NCBI GenBank assembly: GCA_964347025.1
Contig: CAYFWU010000009.1
Span: 1-40,386, forward strand
DNA: 40,386 nt
DNA from: CS3-C152 sp964347025
GTDB lineage: Archaea; Aenigmatarchaeota; Aenigmatarchaeia; QMZP01; QMZT01
Reading direction: 5' to 3'
Position numbers and translations under genes: made by a program. Positions 22,584 through 32,256 of this stretch are shown piece after piece. The notes beneath the pieces were generated by a model that worked only from the letters and a program-made list of their open reading frames with translations, was not told where the DNA came from and did not search any database. Position 1 is the first letter of the stretch, and each line of letters begins with the position of its first letter.

Positions 22584-25226
22584 ATGAAAATTAAACAAAT
22601 CGTTGCCGGTGGTTTGGCGGCAGCAGCAACACTGGGTGTAACCTTATTCGGTGCATTCGGAGCAGTGACATTAGATCAGGGACTGGAACCATACGTAGCG
22701 GTAACTGACACCACGTTATCCTCACCAGCGATTGTTATTGGTGGTTCAAACGTTAATGCGTTGGACGTTCTGGGTTCTGCTGACATAGCAGCAAGCATGG
22801 TGTCACACTACGCAGTGGAGGAAAAAACTGTTCCAGCAGGAGGAGCGACAATCGGAGTCAGCGATGGCGTTAGCTTAGCGACATCGAACACCAATCTTTA
22901 CCTTGCAGACTCCTTGACAAAGGCTGGATTGAAAACAACCCTTACAAAGAGCGATTTGCCAACAGTTTTGTCCTCAGGGACGGTTTACGACGATTCCGGA
23001 ACCACGCACCCATACGACCAGTACATAAACATGTTGGGTGGTACAGTATCATTTGGTAAGAGTGCAGGCGACCTGACAGACCCAGATATATACATAGATT
23101 TCTCAACAGGTAACCTCTACAATGCTAGCGTGGTTTTCAACAAGATTTTGAACGTCTCAAGTACCGATGTACAGGGAAACGCAATAGAGTTGTTTGGAAA
23201 GACCTACACAGTAGGAAGTGGAAGCAGTGACACTAAATTGGTCTTATTCGGTGGTGCCAACGTGCAGACCTTCGATGAAGGTGAAACAAAAACTGTCACG
23301 GTTGGCGGAACAGATTACACCGTAAAATTGATAGGTGTCAGCAGTTCCACTGTAGCAGTCATAGAGGTCGATGGTACTTCAAAGGAAGTAACACAGGGCA
23401 GCTCTTACACAATTGCTGGTCTGGACGTTTACGTTGACTCTGTCTTCTTCTTCACGAAGGAGGCGCAGGTCAGCTCTGCCAAGTTGAGTTTTGGTTCTGC
23501 AAAGCTTACCTTGGAAAACGGCCAGGCGGTAAAGGTCGGTACAGCTGAGGACACAGTAGACGGAACGTACGTTGGCATAACATCCACAGCAGGCCAGGGT
23601 ATCTCCAAGTTCGCTGTCCAGGTATCAGCACCAGCATCAGACAAGGACTACATACTGAGAGGAAGCGCTTTCGAAGATCCTGTATTCGGATCCTTTAAGG
23701 TTGCTTTCCACGGTGTTGTACCATCGTTTGATTCGGACGCAAGAGATCCTATCTACATAGACAACTCTGGTACAACTGGTGCGACAGTGAAGTTCACGGA
23801 CTACTATGGAAACGAAAAGACCTTGACATTCGCATACAATCCTACCACAGCAAGCTTCAACCCAGGATTGAATGCAACATCTACAAAGCAGTACCACGTA
23901 GTTGAGGGAGCAATGTTCAGAAAGAACGACTACATCTTGCTTACCCCTACTCAGGAGTCTGAGTTCAGCCACGTATACCAGTTGAACTCCTACTCTGGAC
24001 TGGGAACAAGCAGTGCGTACGTAGAATTGCTCAACGTGTTGTCAGGTATAAAAACAAAGGTTTACCTGACTGACAACGGTAACTACGGTGGTACGGCCTA
24101 CATAGATGGTCAGGCATACTACGTGAACACAACGGATATAAGCACACCTAAGTGGACCATGTACTGGGGATCAAACGCAGCTTATGGAAACGCAGGAGAC
24201 AAGACAACTGCATTCCCATTGGTCATGGCAGCAAAGGGACAATGGTTGACATTCTTCGACAAGGACGTAAGTGTTACAGTGACAGCTTCGGACAACACAA
24301 CAGTTGAGCTACCAACAGGAGATCTCTGTGTAGAAGACGGCACATTCACTATGGTCTACGCAGCTGAAAGCGGTGGATGTGATGCATCACCTACAAACTA
24401 CGCAGCCGCGTCAAACGCTTCTGCAACAGGCGGAGCAGCAGTTCAGTTGGGAACAGTATACTACAACGTGACAGGAAGTGGTGGTACCACAATAGCTGCC
24501 AGCGTTGCGACGGGTTCCACAGGTGTTGAGTTCCAGTATCAAGGAGTCTTGCTACTTGAGGAAAACGACGAAGCTTCAGTCAAAAATGCTGTGATGTTTG
24601 TAATCAACAAGGACGCAAGCAACTACATGACGATTGCAACTCCAGTATTTACATGGGGCGCAGCAAGCCTTGAGACATGGGAAAGTGACAGCAGCATATC
24701 TTCAGGCGGTGACTACTACGGAACATTCGTGGTCTACGACTCTGACAACCAGGGTAAGGCAGACGTTTACTACCCTGATGACCAAGCGATAGCAGGAGTT
24801 GGTGTAGGTTCTGACCCAAGCTTCTCAACAGGAACCGCAACAGTTGGTGGAACGTACAACGAAGCTGTTCCAATCACAAACACGGTGGCAAAACTCGCAT
24901 CGGAGATCCCACAGGACACAACACTTAACCAGGATATAATCTTGGTTGGTGGTCCATGTGCGAACTCTATTGTAGAGACATTGCTTGCCGCTGATTGGAA
25001 CGTGTCAAGTGCCTGCGATTACTGGCTTGGCGGAACTGATGCAGACTTGGCGGCCGGAAATGGATTGATAAAGGTTGTCGAGGACGTATTCGGATCCGGA
25101 CAGAAGGCCTTGATCGTTGCAGGTACAAACGCAGAAGACACCAGGGCTTTGATCGGAAACTACGTAATAAAGCCGACCAAGATGGCGACGTTGACAGGTG
25201 GAGAATACAAGGGTAGCGTAGCTTAA
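22584..25226 (+). CDS. S-layer protein
   Basis: 880 residues. Seen: a signal peptide MKIKQIVAGGLAAAATLGVT followed by LFGAFGA, then a Thr/Ser/Gly/Val-rich beta-strand protein with low Lys/Arg. The N-terminal IVIGGSNVNALDVLGSADIAA and C-terminal DIILVGGPCANSIVETLL...KALIVAGTNAEDTRALIG match archaeal S-layer N- and C-domains. There are eight N-x-S/T sequons and only four cysteines, paired by position (C582/C599, C792/C811). No C-terminal membrane anchor is seen. The strong GGGAGGT site, own promoter and leader fit very high expression. A glycosyltransferase/thioredoxin operon lies directly downstream on the other strand. Confidence 0.93.
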   Translation: MKIKQIVAGGLAAAATLGVTLFGAFGAVTLDQGLEPYVAVTDTTLSSPAIVIGGSNVNALDVLGSADIAASMVSHYAVEEKTVPAGGATIGVSDGVSLATSNTNLYLADSLTKAGLKTTLTKSDLPTVLSSGTVYDDSGTTHPYDQYINMLGGTVSFGKSAGDLTDPDIYIDFSTGNLYNASVVFNKILNVSSTDVQGNAIELFGKTYTVGSGSSDTKLVLFGGANVQTFDEGETKTVTVGGTDYTVKLIGVSSSTVAVIEVDGTSKEVTQGSSYTIAGLDVYVDSVFFFTKEAQVSSAKLSFGSAKLTLENGQAVKVGTAEDTVDGTYVGITSTAGQGISKFAVQVSAPASDKDYILRGSAFEDPVFGSFKVAFHGVVPSFDSDARDPIYIDNSGTTGATVKFTDYYGNEKTLTFAYNPTTASFNPGLNATSTKQYHVVEGAMFRKNDYILLTPTQESEFSHVYQLNSYSGLGTSSAYVELLNVLSGIKTKVYLTDNGNYGGTAYIDGQAYYVNTTDISTPKWTMYWGSNAAYGNAGDKTTAFPLVMAAKGQWLTFFDKDVSVTVTASDNTTVELPTGDLCVEDGTFTMVYAAESGGCDASPTNYAAASNASATGGAAVQLGTVYYNVTGSGGTTIAASVATGSTGVEFQYQGVLLLEENDEASVKNAVMFVINKDASNYMTIATPVFTWGAASLETWESDSSISSGGDYYGTFVVYDSDNQGKADVYYPDDQAIAGVGVGSDPSFSTGTATVGGTYNEAVPITNTVAKLASEIPQDTTLNQDIILVGGPCANSIVETLLAADWNVSSACDYWLGGTDADLAAGNGLIKVVEDVFGSGQKALIVAGTNAEDTRALIGNYVIKPTKMATLTGGEYKGSVA

Positions 25227-25246
25227 ACCTACGTCATAAACAAAAC

Positions 25247-25268
25247 AAACCCCCTTTTTCTTTTATTT
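25247..25268 (+). terminator. T-rich terminator of the S-layer gene
   Basis: CCCCC followed by TTTTTCTTTTATTTTATTT lies just after the S-layer stop. Archaeal transcription commonly ends at such T-runs without a hairpin. It extends into the end of the convergent gene. Confidence 0.55.
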
Positions 25269-26684
25269 TATTTCAAATATGTAATAGCTACAGCTTTCTG
25301 ATTCCTCATGAAGTCTTTCCACATTTTCCCTTCTAACGTACTCTATGAACTCTTCCTTAGAATCAAAACATTCCCTATCGCTGCTTTCGCACACAATCGA
25401 GCACGTATCTATCGCCAGGACAGGGGATTCGCCCCTGTAAGAATCGTATATTTGTTTTGCGAATTTCCAGTCATATAAACTTACAAGCTTGTTATTCGTG
25501 TACGCTCCTATCATGATATTGCTGGTTAAGATGGTTCCTTCTACTGGATTTTCCTGAAAATACCATATAAATCTGTGATGGGGCGTTTCAGGGTCAGGCT
25601 GGCTGAGGTGCTTTATATGGGAGTTGTAGAGGACAGAGACGCCAAAAATAAATGATATCAAAACAACCAAGACAAGCAATTGTGTTAGCCGTTTTTTCGA
25701 AAAAATCTTCAGAATCCCATAAATGCCGTATGCGCTGAATAAACTCAGGTAGGAGAGGAATATGAGGGAAAACCTTATGTTTTTAGCTTCCAGGTACTGG
25801 AAATAAAGAAGGAATAGAATAAATGTGATAAGCAAAGTGTTCTTCCTGAAGTCCTTAAAATCCTTCCTTCTGAAAAAATAAAATAAACCCAGGACAGAGA
25901 AAACGAAGAACACATTTCTCAGGGGGAGTTGCTTGAGGTAGAAGAGCGGATCCTGATTATGGAACCATGGGGTTGACTCTATCTGTCTGGAGGCCTCTAT
26001 TAAGGGGAAAATGGAAGAACCGTAAGTGAAAAGGCTGTGAATAAGATACGGGGAAACAACTATGAAAAAACCGACCAAGAGGAATAGCAAATTTTTTATC
26101 ATCCCCTTTGGTCTTCTAATATCCTTTAAAATAAGTGTAATCAACAGACCTCCGAAAACTAGTCCTCCTGGAAATCTCGTTAAGAAGGCGATGCCTGCAA
26201 ACAGACCGGAAAGAAACAGATTCTTATTCGAAGGTTTATCATCCTTTACCATGAAGTATATTGCCACCATGGCGAAAACGCCTGATAGTATGCCCGTTAG
26301 TATTTTGTTTGAATAAAGATAAACGAAAGGTGTGAATGCAAGAAAGGCGGAGGAGAGGATCGCCACATCACTTCTGTAAATCCTTTTCACAACTATGTAA
26401 ACAAGGAATATCAGGAGAGTGTGAGAAAGCAGGGCTATGAGCTTCCCAAAACCTATCGGGTTAAAGTCCAATAACCACAAAAAACCAAGTGTCAGCGGAA
26501 GGACCGGGGGTCTCAGTGTTTCAAAAAAACCTATATCTCCGAAAGAGTATATGTACTTCCCAACGGATATGTATACCGCTTCGTCCCACCAGAGATCCGG
26601 ATGATAAGAGAGTATAATAAGGTTTAGGAAAATGGCTATTAACATTATGGCTGAAAGTAAAACAGCGTTTCTGGTATTTCCCAT
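25263..26684 (-). CDS. GT-C family membrane glycosyltransferase (ArnT/PMT-like)
   Basis: 473 residues with about ten to twelve hydrophobic helices and a soluble C-terminal part (about 375-473). Seen: the first-loop acidic motif WWDEAVY (D34-E35) and the FETLRPPVLPLTLGFLW segment, as in lipid-phosphate-sugar-dependent transferases of the GT39/GT83 type. Such enzymes move a sugar from a polyprenyl-phosphate carrier to a lipid or protein on the outer face of the membrane. Four bases downstream of the thioredoxin-like gene, so in one operon. The S-layer protein is a plausible acceptor; this is inferred from position. Confidence 0.83.
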   Translation of the reverse strand: MGNTRNAVLLSAIMLIAIFLNLIILSYHPDLWWDEAVYISVGKYIYSFGDIGFFETLRPPVLPLTLGFLWLLDFNPIGFGKLIALLSHTLLIFLVYIVVKRIYRSDVAILSSAFLAFTPFVYLYSNKILTGILSGVFAMVAIYFMVKDDKPSNKNLFLSGLFAGIAFLTRFPGGLVFGGLLITLILKDIRRPKGMIKNLLFLLVGFFIVVSPYLIHSLFTYGSSIFPLIEASRQIESTPWFHNQDPLFYLKQLPLRNVFFVFSVLGLFYFFRRKDFKDFRKNTLLITFILFLLYFQYLEAKNIRFSLIFLSYLSLFSAYGIYGILKIFSKKRLTQLLVLVVLISFIFGVSVLYNSHIKHLSQPDPETPHHRFIWYFQENPVEGTILTSNIMIGAYTNNKLVSLYDWKFAKQIYDSYRGESPVLAIDTCSIVCESSDRECFDSKEEFIEYVRRENVERLHEESESCSYYIFEIK

Positions 26685-26688
26685 GCTA

Positions 26689-27390
26689 TCACTCGAAACC
26701 TTCGCATGCAGGATAATTCTCTTTGTACAACGGGCATATTCTCTGTAATATGTCGTTTTTGGAAAGGAAGCCCTTGAACGTTTCGTCCTCTATAACAAGA
26801 GAAGGAAACTCGTAGATTTTGTATTTCCTTCTGAGTATATCTATTATGGGTTCTTCGGTTATACTCGCATCCATGTGGAATATAAGAATGTTATCCTCAA
26901 AAATATTTTTAAGCTGTGAAAGTATGAATCCCTGGTCTCTGCAACTTCCGCAGTTTTGGTTGTAGAAGTAGAGCACGCTTATCATATCGTTTTCGCACAC
27001 TTCCTCACTCTTCTGGGCAAGCAACCAATACCTGAGATTGGCTATCATGTACTTTCTCTTTATGATCCGGTAGTCCTCGTTGTTTATGTCACCGCTTATC
27101 TCGTATCCCTCGATCTTGTCCTGGGCAGGACCAAGAAGTTTCAGGTTGTTTTCAAGTATCGCTGATATAACAGAGCATGTTTCATTCGGGTTGCTCTCGT
27201 TGCTGATCATGTCCAGAAACGCGTATTGAAATTGCAGGCTTTCGTAGTCAGCTGACTGGCTCTTGTAAAGATTTTCTAAATATTCTATCTTCCCGGAACT
27301 TATGGTGAGACCCAGAAGAAAGCCAAGTAGGAATATGACAACTGTCACAAACAGTGCTAGAACGTATCTGCTTTTCTTTGTTTTTCTCAT
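26689..27390 (-). CDS. Membrane-anchored thioredoxin-like protein
   Basis: 233 residues. Seen: an N-terminal membrane anchor (about 9-31), an extracytoplasmic helical region with heptad-like spacing (about 35-130), then a thioredoxin-like domain (about 133-233) with active-site C147-G-S-C150 and the cis-Pro region FPSLVIED. Two more cysteines near the C-terminus (RICPLYKENYPAC) may be structural. It probably acts outside the membrane on disulfides. It sits between two glycosyltransferase genes in one operon. Confidence 0.8.
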   Translation of the reverse strand: MRKTKKSRYVLALFVTVVIFLLGFLLGLTISSGKIEYLENLYKSQSADYESLQFQYAFLDMISNESNPNETCSVISAILENNLKLLGPAQDKIEGYEISGDINNEDYRIIKRKYMIANLRYWLLAQKSEEVCENDMISVLYFYNQNCGSCRDQGFILSQLKNIFEDNILIFHMDASITEEPIIDILRRKYKIYEFPSLVIEDETFKGFLSKNDILQRICPLYKENYPACEGFE

Positions 27391-27420
27391 AAGATTATAT
27401 TGATATAGTATTTAATTAAT

Positions 27421-28659
27421 TTACCATCTTTTTTTGTAAATGGCGAGCTCGACCATCGAGGCCAGCCAAATGAAACTCATGAGTATGTAATACACTATGA
27501 AGAATGCAGCAAGGGCCGCGGAGTTTCGAATGTTTATACCCTCCTCCACCTCCCTGTGGGCCTTAACCATCATGACTATGCTGACTATAAAGAAGAAGGC
27601 TATTATGAAGAATTTTGCATAGTCTATGTAGAACATAGAACTGAATACATACTCCATCGAGGGTTTGATCACAACAGCGAAATTCACCATGGCGAAGCGG
27701 TTTATGGTCTGGGCCAGAGGGATGAGCATGTAGTAACCGAAGAACAAGAGTATGAAAACGAACAGGAAGATGCTGAACATCAGGCTTGGCAGCTGGTACA
27801 TACCGAAGTCTCCATATTTCCTGTTGAACATCATGTTCTTGTATTTGTAAAGGGTTATGAGCGTCCCTCTAAACCACCTTGACCTCTGTTTGTACAATCT
27901 TCGAATGTTCCTTGGAGCCATGGTAAACACATCCCCGCTTTCGCTCTGAACAATCCTGTACTGGTACTTCTGTAAACGATAGGCGATCTCCTGGTCCTCC
28001 ACTATCGATGCCTCATCGAATCCCCCTATTCCCTTGATGGCGGACTTCCTGTATATTGTGAAAGGTCCAGGAGTCACGTGTATCGAATTTATCTGTTCCA
28101 GTATCTTCTTCAGGTATATATAAAGTATGTATTCGAACCACTGGATCTTTTGAAGGAGTGTTTTCGGGTTCTTTATCTTCATCACAGGCGTTACAGCCCC
28201 AACCTTATCGCTGTAGAAGTATGGGATCATGTTCTTCAGGGTGTCTCTCTCCACAAAGGAATCCGCATCCAGGCAGGCTATATATTCGCCCTTCGCCAGC
28301 TTAAGTCCCCTGTTCAGACAAGCTCCCTTGCCCATGTTTTTCTGGTTCAGTAGTTTGATCCCATACTTTCTGAAGGATTTCACTATCTCTTCCGTTCGGT
28401 CTGTTGATCCGTCGTTGACAACCATTATCTCCAGTTTGTTTCTGGGGTAATCCATTCTCAGGAGGGAGCAGAGGGTTTCTCCTATAGTTTTTTCCTCATT
28501 GTAAGCAGGGACTACAACAGAAACCTTCGGGAATGTCCGGAGTTTCTTCCTCCTTGTTTTATTTTCATCGGCCTCCACGAGCAGGAAGAGAAGAACAACT
28601 GTTATGTAAAGGAGTATGAAGTACAGGATCCAAAACATTGAGTTCATCAGCCACTCCAT
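27421..28659 (-). CDS. Family 2 membrane glycosyltransferase
   Basis: 412 residues. Seen: one N-terminal helix (about 8-28), a GT-A catalytic domain with VVVPAYNEEKTIG, VVNDGSTD, the D131-A-D133 metal motif, the acidic base region VEDQE (E221-D222) and QRSRW (258-262). About four C-terminal helices follow. QxxRW with a membrane C-terminus is typical of processive synthases (cellulose, hyaluronan or poly-GlcNAc type), but non-processive relatives exist. It heads the three-gene surface operon; an AT-rich promoter overlaps the end of truD. Confidence 0.88.
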   Translation of the reverse strand: MEWLMNSMFWILYFILLYITVVLLFLLVEADENKTRRKKLRTFPKVSVVVPAYNEEKTIGETLCSLLRMDYPRNKLEIMVVNDGSTDRTEEIVKSFRKYGIKLLNQKNMGKGACLNRGLKLAKGEYIACLDADSFVERDTLKNMIPYFYSDKVGAVTPVMKIKNPKTLLQKIQWFEYILYIYLKKILEQINSIHVTPGPFTIYRKSAIKGIGGFDEASIVEDQEIAYRLQKYQYRIVQSESGDVFTMAPRNIRRLYKQRSRWFRGTLITLYKYKNMMFNRKYGDFGMYQLPSLMFSIFLFVFILLFFGYYMLIPLAQTINRFAMVNFAVVIKPSMEYVFSSMFYIDYAKFFIIAFFFIVSIVMMVKAHREVEEGINIRNSAALAAFFIVYYILMSFIWLASMVELAIYKKRW

Positions 28660-28677
28660 GATACCACTAATAATTAA

Positions 28678-29775
28678 TTAAATCTGCGCATTTAAATTCG
28701 ATCTTTCGAGGATTTCGATCAAAACCGTTGCATACGAACCCCTGGGTATTGAAAATTCAAGCGAACACTTAGTTTTTCCATTGTTTAGTTCGTCTTTGTC
28801 GAATTTCCATTCCATTTCCCTTGGTTTTACGATCGTTTCCCTCTCGCTGCCCTCGCTCGAAAGCTCTGGCATTGATTTTAAAAGGAAATCCTTTGGTTCC
28901 ACTTTCTCTTTCCTCAAAAAACTTTCTATCTGTTTTCTCGATTTGTATTTACTTATATCTGTCTGAAAACCTATTATTGGAATTCGCCTCTCCTTCGAGA
29001 TTTTCGCTATACCGTTCCAAATATACGACTGGTAGGCATGCACGAACATCCTTCTGAACTTCTTTGGTATTTTCCTTAACGCCCCTGCATAATCGTTCGG
29101 TTTTCCAGAGAGGTGATTGAGCAGAGCGAGTTCGTTTTTCAGTTTTATAGGACATTCCTTCAGGGCTTTTTTGAAGTCCTTGTTTTTCTTTAAATTTTCC
29201 CTGAACTTCCTCGCTTCCTCGTTTTCATCCCCTTCTTTCGTTAGGTATATCCAAACCGCTTCCTTCAAGCGGTTTCGAAGAATCGCTTTCCCTACCAAAT
29301 GCGTATTCCTTCGGAAACCGAATCTCTGCTCGCCAAAATAGTTAACCATGCCATCCCTCTTTACAAGTTTCAGGTTTTTTTCCATTTTGCTTTTTTCTTT
29401 GCTCCCAATGTCCCTTATAACGATTTCGAACCTGTTCCCCTTCAAATCCCCAAGGTTTATCCTTTCCTTCTTTTTTTCGAATTTCGAAAGCTCAAGGTCT
29501 TTTATTTTCAAGGTCTTCAACCTCTCTACAGGGACGTTCCATACAGAAACCCTCTGGTGTGTGATCGCCCGCTTGTCCTTAACGCCCGCGTAACCGAACC
29601 TTTTGATAGAAACCCCGAGTTTTTTCGAAAGTATATTCAAAGCCCGAAACAGATCCCAGTTCTTCTTCTTCAGTGTGAACCATACGTAAAATCCCCTTTC
29701 TTCCTTCCTGGAATACCTTTTTTCGAATATTTCTTTAACGACGAAGTCTTCGGGTATTTGCTTTATTCGCGGCAT
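28678..29775 (-). CDS. truD: tRNA pseudouridine synthase TruD (Psi13)
   Basis: 365 residues. It converts U13 of tRNA to pseudouridine. Seen: IPEDFVVKEI at the start, the catalytic signature FGYAGVKDKRAITHQ with Asp67, GNRFEIVIRDI, the NYFGEQRFG block, and the TRUD insertion before the C-terminal part. Length is in the archaeal/E. coli range. Its last bases are followed 18 bases later by the GT2 start, so the promoter of that operon overlaps this gene's end. Confidence 0.95.
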   Translation of the reverse strand: MPRIKQIPEDFVVKEIFEKRYSRKEERGFYVWFTLKKKNWDLFRALNILSKKLGVSIKRFGYAGVKDKRAITHQRVSVWNVPVERLKTLKIKDLELSKFEKKKERINLGDLKGNRFEIVIRDIGSKEKSKMEKNLKLVKRDGMVNYFGEQRFGFRRNTHLVGKAILRNRLKEAVWIYLTKEGDENEEARKFRENLKKNKDFKKALKECPIKLKNELALLNHLSGKPNDYAGALRKIPKKFRRMFVHAYQSYIWNGIAKISKERRIPIIGFQTDISKYKSRKQIESFLRKEKVEPKDFLLKSMPELSSEGSERETIVKPREMEWKFDKDELNNGKTKCSLEFSIPRGSYATVLIEILERSNLNAQI

Positions 29776-29810
29776 AACACTTAATTTATTTATACACTTT
29801 AATTTTTAAG

Positions 29811-31082
29811 ATGGAATTCGAGAAGGATTTCGACCTGGAAATTTCGGATTTCGGGGTTCAGAAGATTTATTCCCTTACCTGGGATCACGAATACGGAGGG
29901 ACTATCGCATGCCTGCCGACAATATCTGAGGGGATAGTTTACTTCGGTTGTGATAACCATTACCTTTATGCACTAGACACTGAAACAGGGAAGGAGCTTT
30001 GGAAATTCAAATCGGGAGGTTGTGCAGGTAATCATCACCCCGTCGTGGTTGGTGATGTGGTTTTTTTCGGCTCTTATGATGGTTATCTATACGCTCTCAA
30101 TAAGAAGACAGGTAAACTTTTATGGAAATTCAAAACAAACGATAAAGTGGTTTCAGCTGTGGAGCACTTCAATGGGAAAATAGTTTTCGGCTCAAGGGAC
30201 TCCAATGTTTATTGTCTTGATATCGAAGGAAACGAGATCTGGCGGTTCAGAACAGGAGATCAGATAATATCACATCCAGCAATAATGGACAATATGGTTT
30301 ACATCGGGAGTTATGACGGGTGCATGTACTGCCTGGGGATTGAAACGGGAAAGGAAATATGGAGGTTCAGGTCAGGAGGTGCAATAGGAACTCTTAGCCC
30401 GATGAACATAAAGGGCGATAAGATGTTTTTTGGTTCATGGGATTTCAACATGTATTGCATTAACAGACATACGGGGAAGGAAATCTGGAGATCCCGTGTC
30501 GGAGGGGGCATACTTAACTGCGGGGAAGTGCATAAAGGAGTGCTGTATTTCGGAGCCAAGGACGGATTCCATGCAGTGAATGTTTCAAATGGAAAGGAAC
30601 TGTGGATGATAAAATTCGGTCACCACACAGACGGTTCTAATGTGTATGTATACAAAGACAGGATATACGTGGGCGGAGGAGAAGACGGATATGAAAGAGG
30701 GTTATTGGCATGCATAGATAAGAAGGGGGGAATATTGTGGAAATTTATCACAGACGGTCCCTGCTGGTCAGGACCTCAAATCAGGGATGGAAAGCTCTTT
30801 GCAGGATCCTGGAACTGCTATTTTTACAGACTTGACCCGGATACCGGAAAGCTCATCTGGAAATTCAAGACAGGTGGGACGCCTTCGAAAGAAAAGGTAA
30901 TAGATCACAGTGAGATCGCTCTCGTAACCATTATCACGGGTGAGGGTGTTTTCACGGAAGATGAGAAGGGAGAGAAATACTCACCCACGCCCGAAATACA
31001 GGTTTCTGATGACGTTTACGAAACAAAGAGCGAGTATTCGGTTGGGTCAAAAACTTACAAGGTGGAAACGGGTTACATGTAA
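29811..31082 (+). CDS. Cytoplasmic eight-bladed PQQ-type beta-propeller protein (paralogue 2)
   Basis: 423 residues. Eight blade signatures are present (LDTETGKELWKFKSGG through LDPDTGKLIWKFKTGG). There is no signal peptide. The N-terminal lead-in (DLEISDFGVQK...) and the C-terminal tail with SDDVYETKSEY correspond to those of the protein at 7736-9022 (FEIGDFAKKS..., DDTYKAKSEY), so the two are full-length paralogues. A TATA-like TTTATTTATAC about 20 bases upstream suggests a leaderless transcript. It ends base-to-base against the convergent aIF6 gene. Function unknown. Confidence 0.85.
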   Translation: MEFEKDFDLEISDFGVQKIYSLTWDHEYGGTIACLPTISEGIVYFGCDNHYLYALDTETGKELWKFKSGGCAGNHHPVVVGDVVFFGSYDGYLYALNKKTGKLLWKFKTNDKVVSAVEHFNGKIVFGSRDSNVYCLDIEGNEIWRFRTGDQIISHPAIMDNMVYIGSYDGCMYCLGIETGKEIWRFRSGGAIGTLSPMNIKGDKMFFGSWDFNMYCINRHTGKEIWRSRVGGGILNCGEVHKGVLYFGAKDGFHAVNVSNGKELWMIKFGHHTDGSNVYVYKDRIYVGGGEDGYERGLLACIDKKGGILWKFITDGPCWSGPQIRDGKLFAGSWNCYFYRLDPDTGKLIWKFKTGGTPSKEKVIDHSEIALVTIITGEGVFTEDEKGEKYSPTPEIQVSDDVYETKSEYSVGSKTYKVETGYM

Positions 31083-31742
31083 TCACATTATTCCCAGGGT
31101 TTGCGAGATCAAACCTAATTCTGGTCCGCTTGTCTGATCGCCCGCCAAGAATCCGTTTGAATTCGCGATCAGGCCTGATTTGACCCAGGGATTACCGAAG
31201 TTGACGGATGCCGGTGAAACGTTTACTTCTAGAATTTTTTCAATGAGTTTCTTTTCCTTTGCTGTTGCCCATTTATGGACCAGACACCCATTTGAGTTGC
31301 ACACGCCCAGCGATCCCACCAGGTCTATCCCCCCGATCGTTCCTATCCTTGTCTCAACCCCCAAGAAGTTCCGAATGTCTTTTTTATAGTCTTTCAAGTC
31401 CCTTGAGATTATGCATCCCTTCTCGTTCGAGAGGATAAGATTTCCTAGGGCCGTGTGCTTTGTTTCGATAACGAGAACGTCGAAATTCCTCTGCATTTCC
31501 TCTATTTCTTCATCATATATCCTGTCCGAAATCACGATCCCTTTGGAATTACCACCAGCGAAAATCCCTATCAATCCCGTCCCCAAAACGCTTATCTGAT
31601 AAACCTCAACCTTCAGAACCTTTTTTATCAGGTCTGCGTCCTTCTTTCGAACGAATCTGTTAATGAGGCAGAAACCATCATTCGCTAGCGCGAATAAACC
31701 TATGTTCGGGTTTTTCTGAAAATTGACTTTCGCTATTTTCAT
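31083..31742 (-). CDS. eif6: Translation initiation factor aIF6
   Basis: 219 residues, the usual length for archaeal IF6. It binds the 50S face and prevents premature joining of subunits. Seen: the repeated pentein motifs NPNIGLFALANDGFCLI, GTGLIGIFAGGNSKGIVI, ALGNLILSNEKGCIIS, LVGSLGVCNSNGCLVH and KSGLIANSNGFLAGD. It is the last gene of the L39e-L31e-aIF6 series typical of archaea. Confidence 0.95.
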   Translation of the reverse strand: MKIAKVNFQKNPNIGLFALANDGFCLINRFVRKKDADLIKKVLKVEVYQISVLGTGLIGIFAGGNSKGIVISDRIYDEEIEEMQRNFDVLVIETKHTALGNLILSNEKGCIISRDLKDYKKDIRNFLGVETRIGTIGGIDLVGSLGVCNSNGCLVHKWATAKEKKLIEKILEVNVSPASVNFGNPWVKSGLIANSNGFLAGDQTSGPELGLISQTLGIM

Positions 31743-31743
31743 T

Positions 31744-32247
31744 TTATTTCTTTTTCTTTTCTTCCTTAAATTCTTTCTTCTCTTCGGTTTTACTTTCCTC
31801 TTTTTTGACCTTCTCTACCGTTTCTTTGATCTTTTCCTCAGAAGTTGCTTCTTTTATCTTCTCTTCAACTTTCTTTTTCAGTTTCTCCTTCTCGATATCC
31901 TCTTCACTCTTAACGAACCTCTCCTTCAGTCCTGCTGCCACTCCCTTCTTCTCCTCTTTCTTCTTTTCTATGACCTCTCCAGGGAGCTTTGCCTGAAGGA
32001 TTTCGAAATCTCCCTTCACTTCAACCTTTATCTTTCCGGGGGGCTTTTTGAATCCTCTGGAAAAAATCAATTCATTCAGTCCCTTCGAAAGCTTTATTTG
32101 GTTAGATTTTGTATGCCTTCTCAGGAATTTTTCCACTTCCATACGAGCGCGTTTGGATCTTTTCGATCTTGGCTCTTTCAGCCATTCCCTTCGAAGAGGG
32201 ATCGTGTAAATTCTTTCTATGCCGACTGTTTTGGTTTTTTCAGCCAT
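31744..32247 (-). CDS. rpl31e: 50S ribosomal protein L31e (eL31) with long charged tail
   Basis: 167 residues. The first 85 or so are L31e (GIERIYTIPLRREWLKEPRSKRSKRARMEVEKFLRRH). The rest is a Lys/Glu-rich, coiled-coil-like extension (KKKEEKKGVAAGLKE..., ending EFKEEKKKK). L31e is normally about 85-95 residues, so the tail doubles its length. The GGTGAAAG site upstream fits the ATG. L31e lies at the tunnel exit, so the tail would reach into solvent there. Confidence 0.93.
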   Translation of the reverse strand: MAEKTKTVGIERIYTIPLRREWLKEPRSKRSKRARMEVEKFLRRHTKSNQIKLSKGLNELIFSRGFKKPPGKIKVEVKGDFEILQAKLPGEVIEKKKEEKKGVAAGLKERFVKSEEDIEKEKLKKKVEEKIKEATSEEKIKETVEKVKKEESKTEEKKEFKEEKKKK

Positions 32248-32256
32248 TCTTTCACC

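Noticed and set aside
29299..29784. 161-codon plus-strand frame
   Set aside because: Antisense shadow of truD, with no family pattern or start signal.
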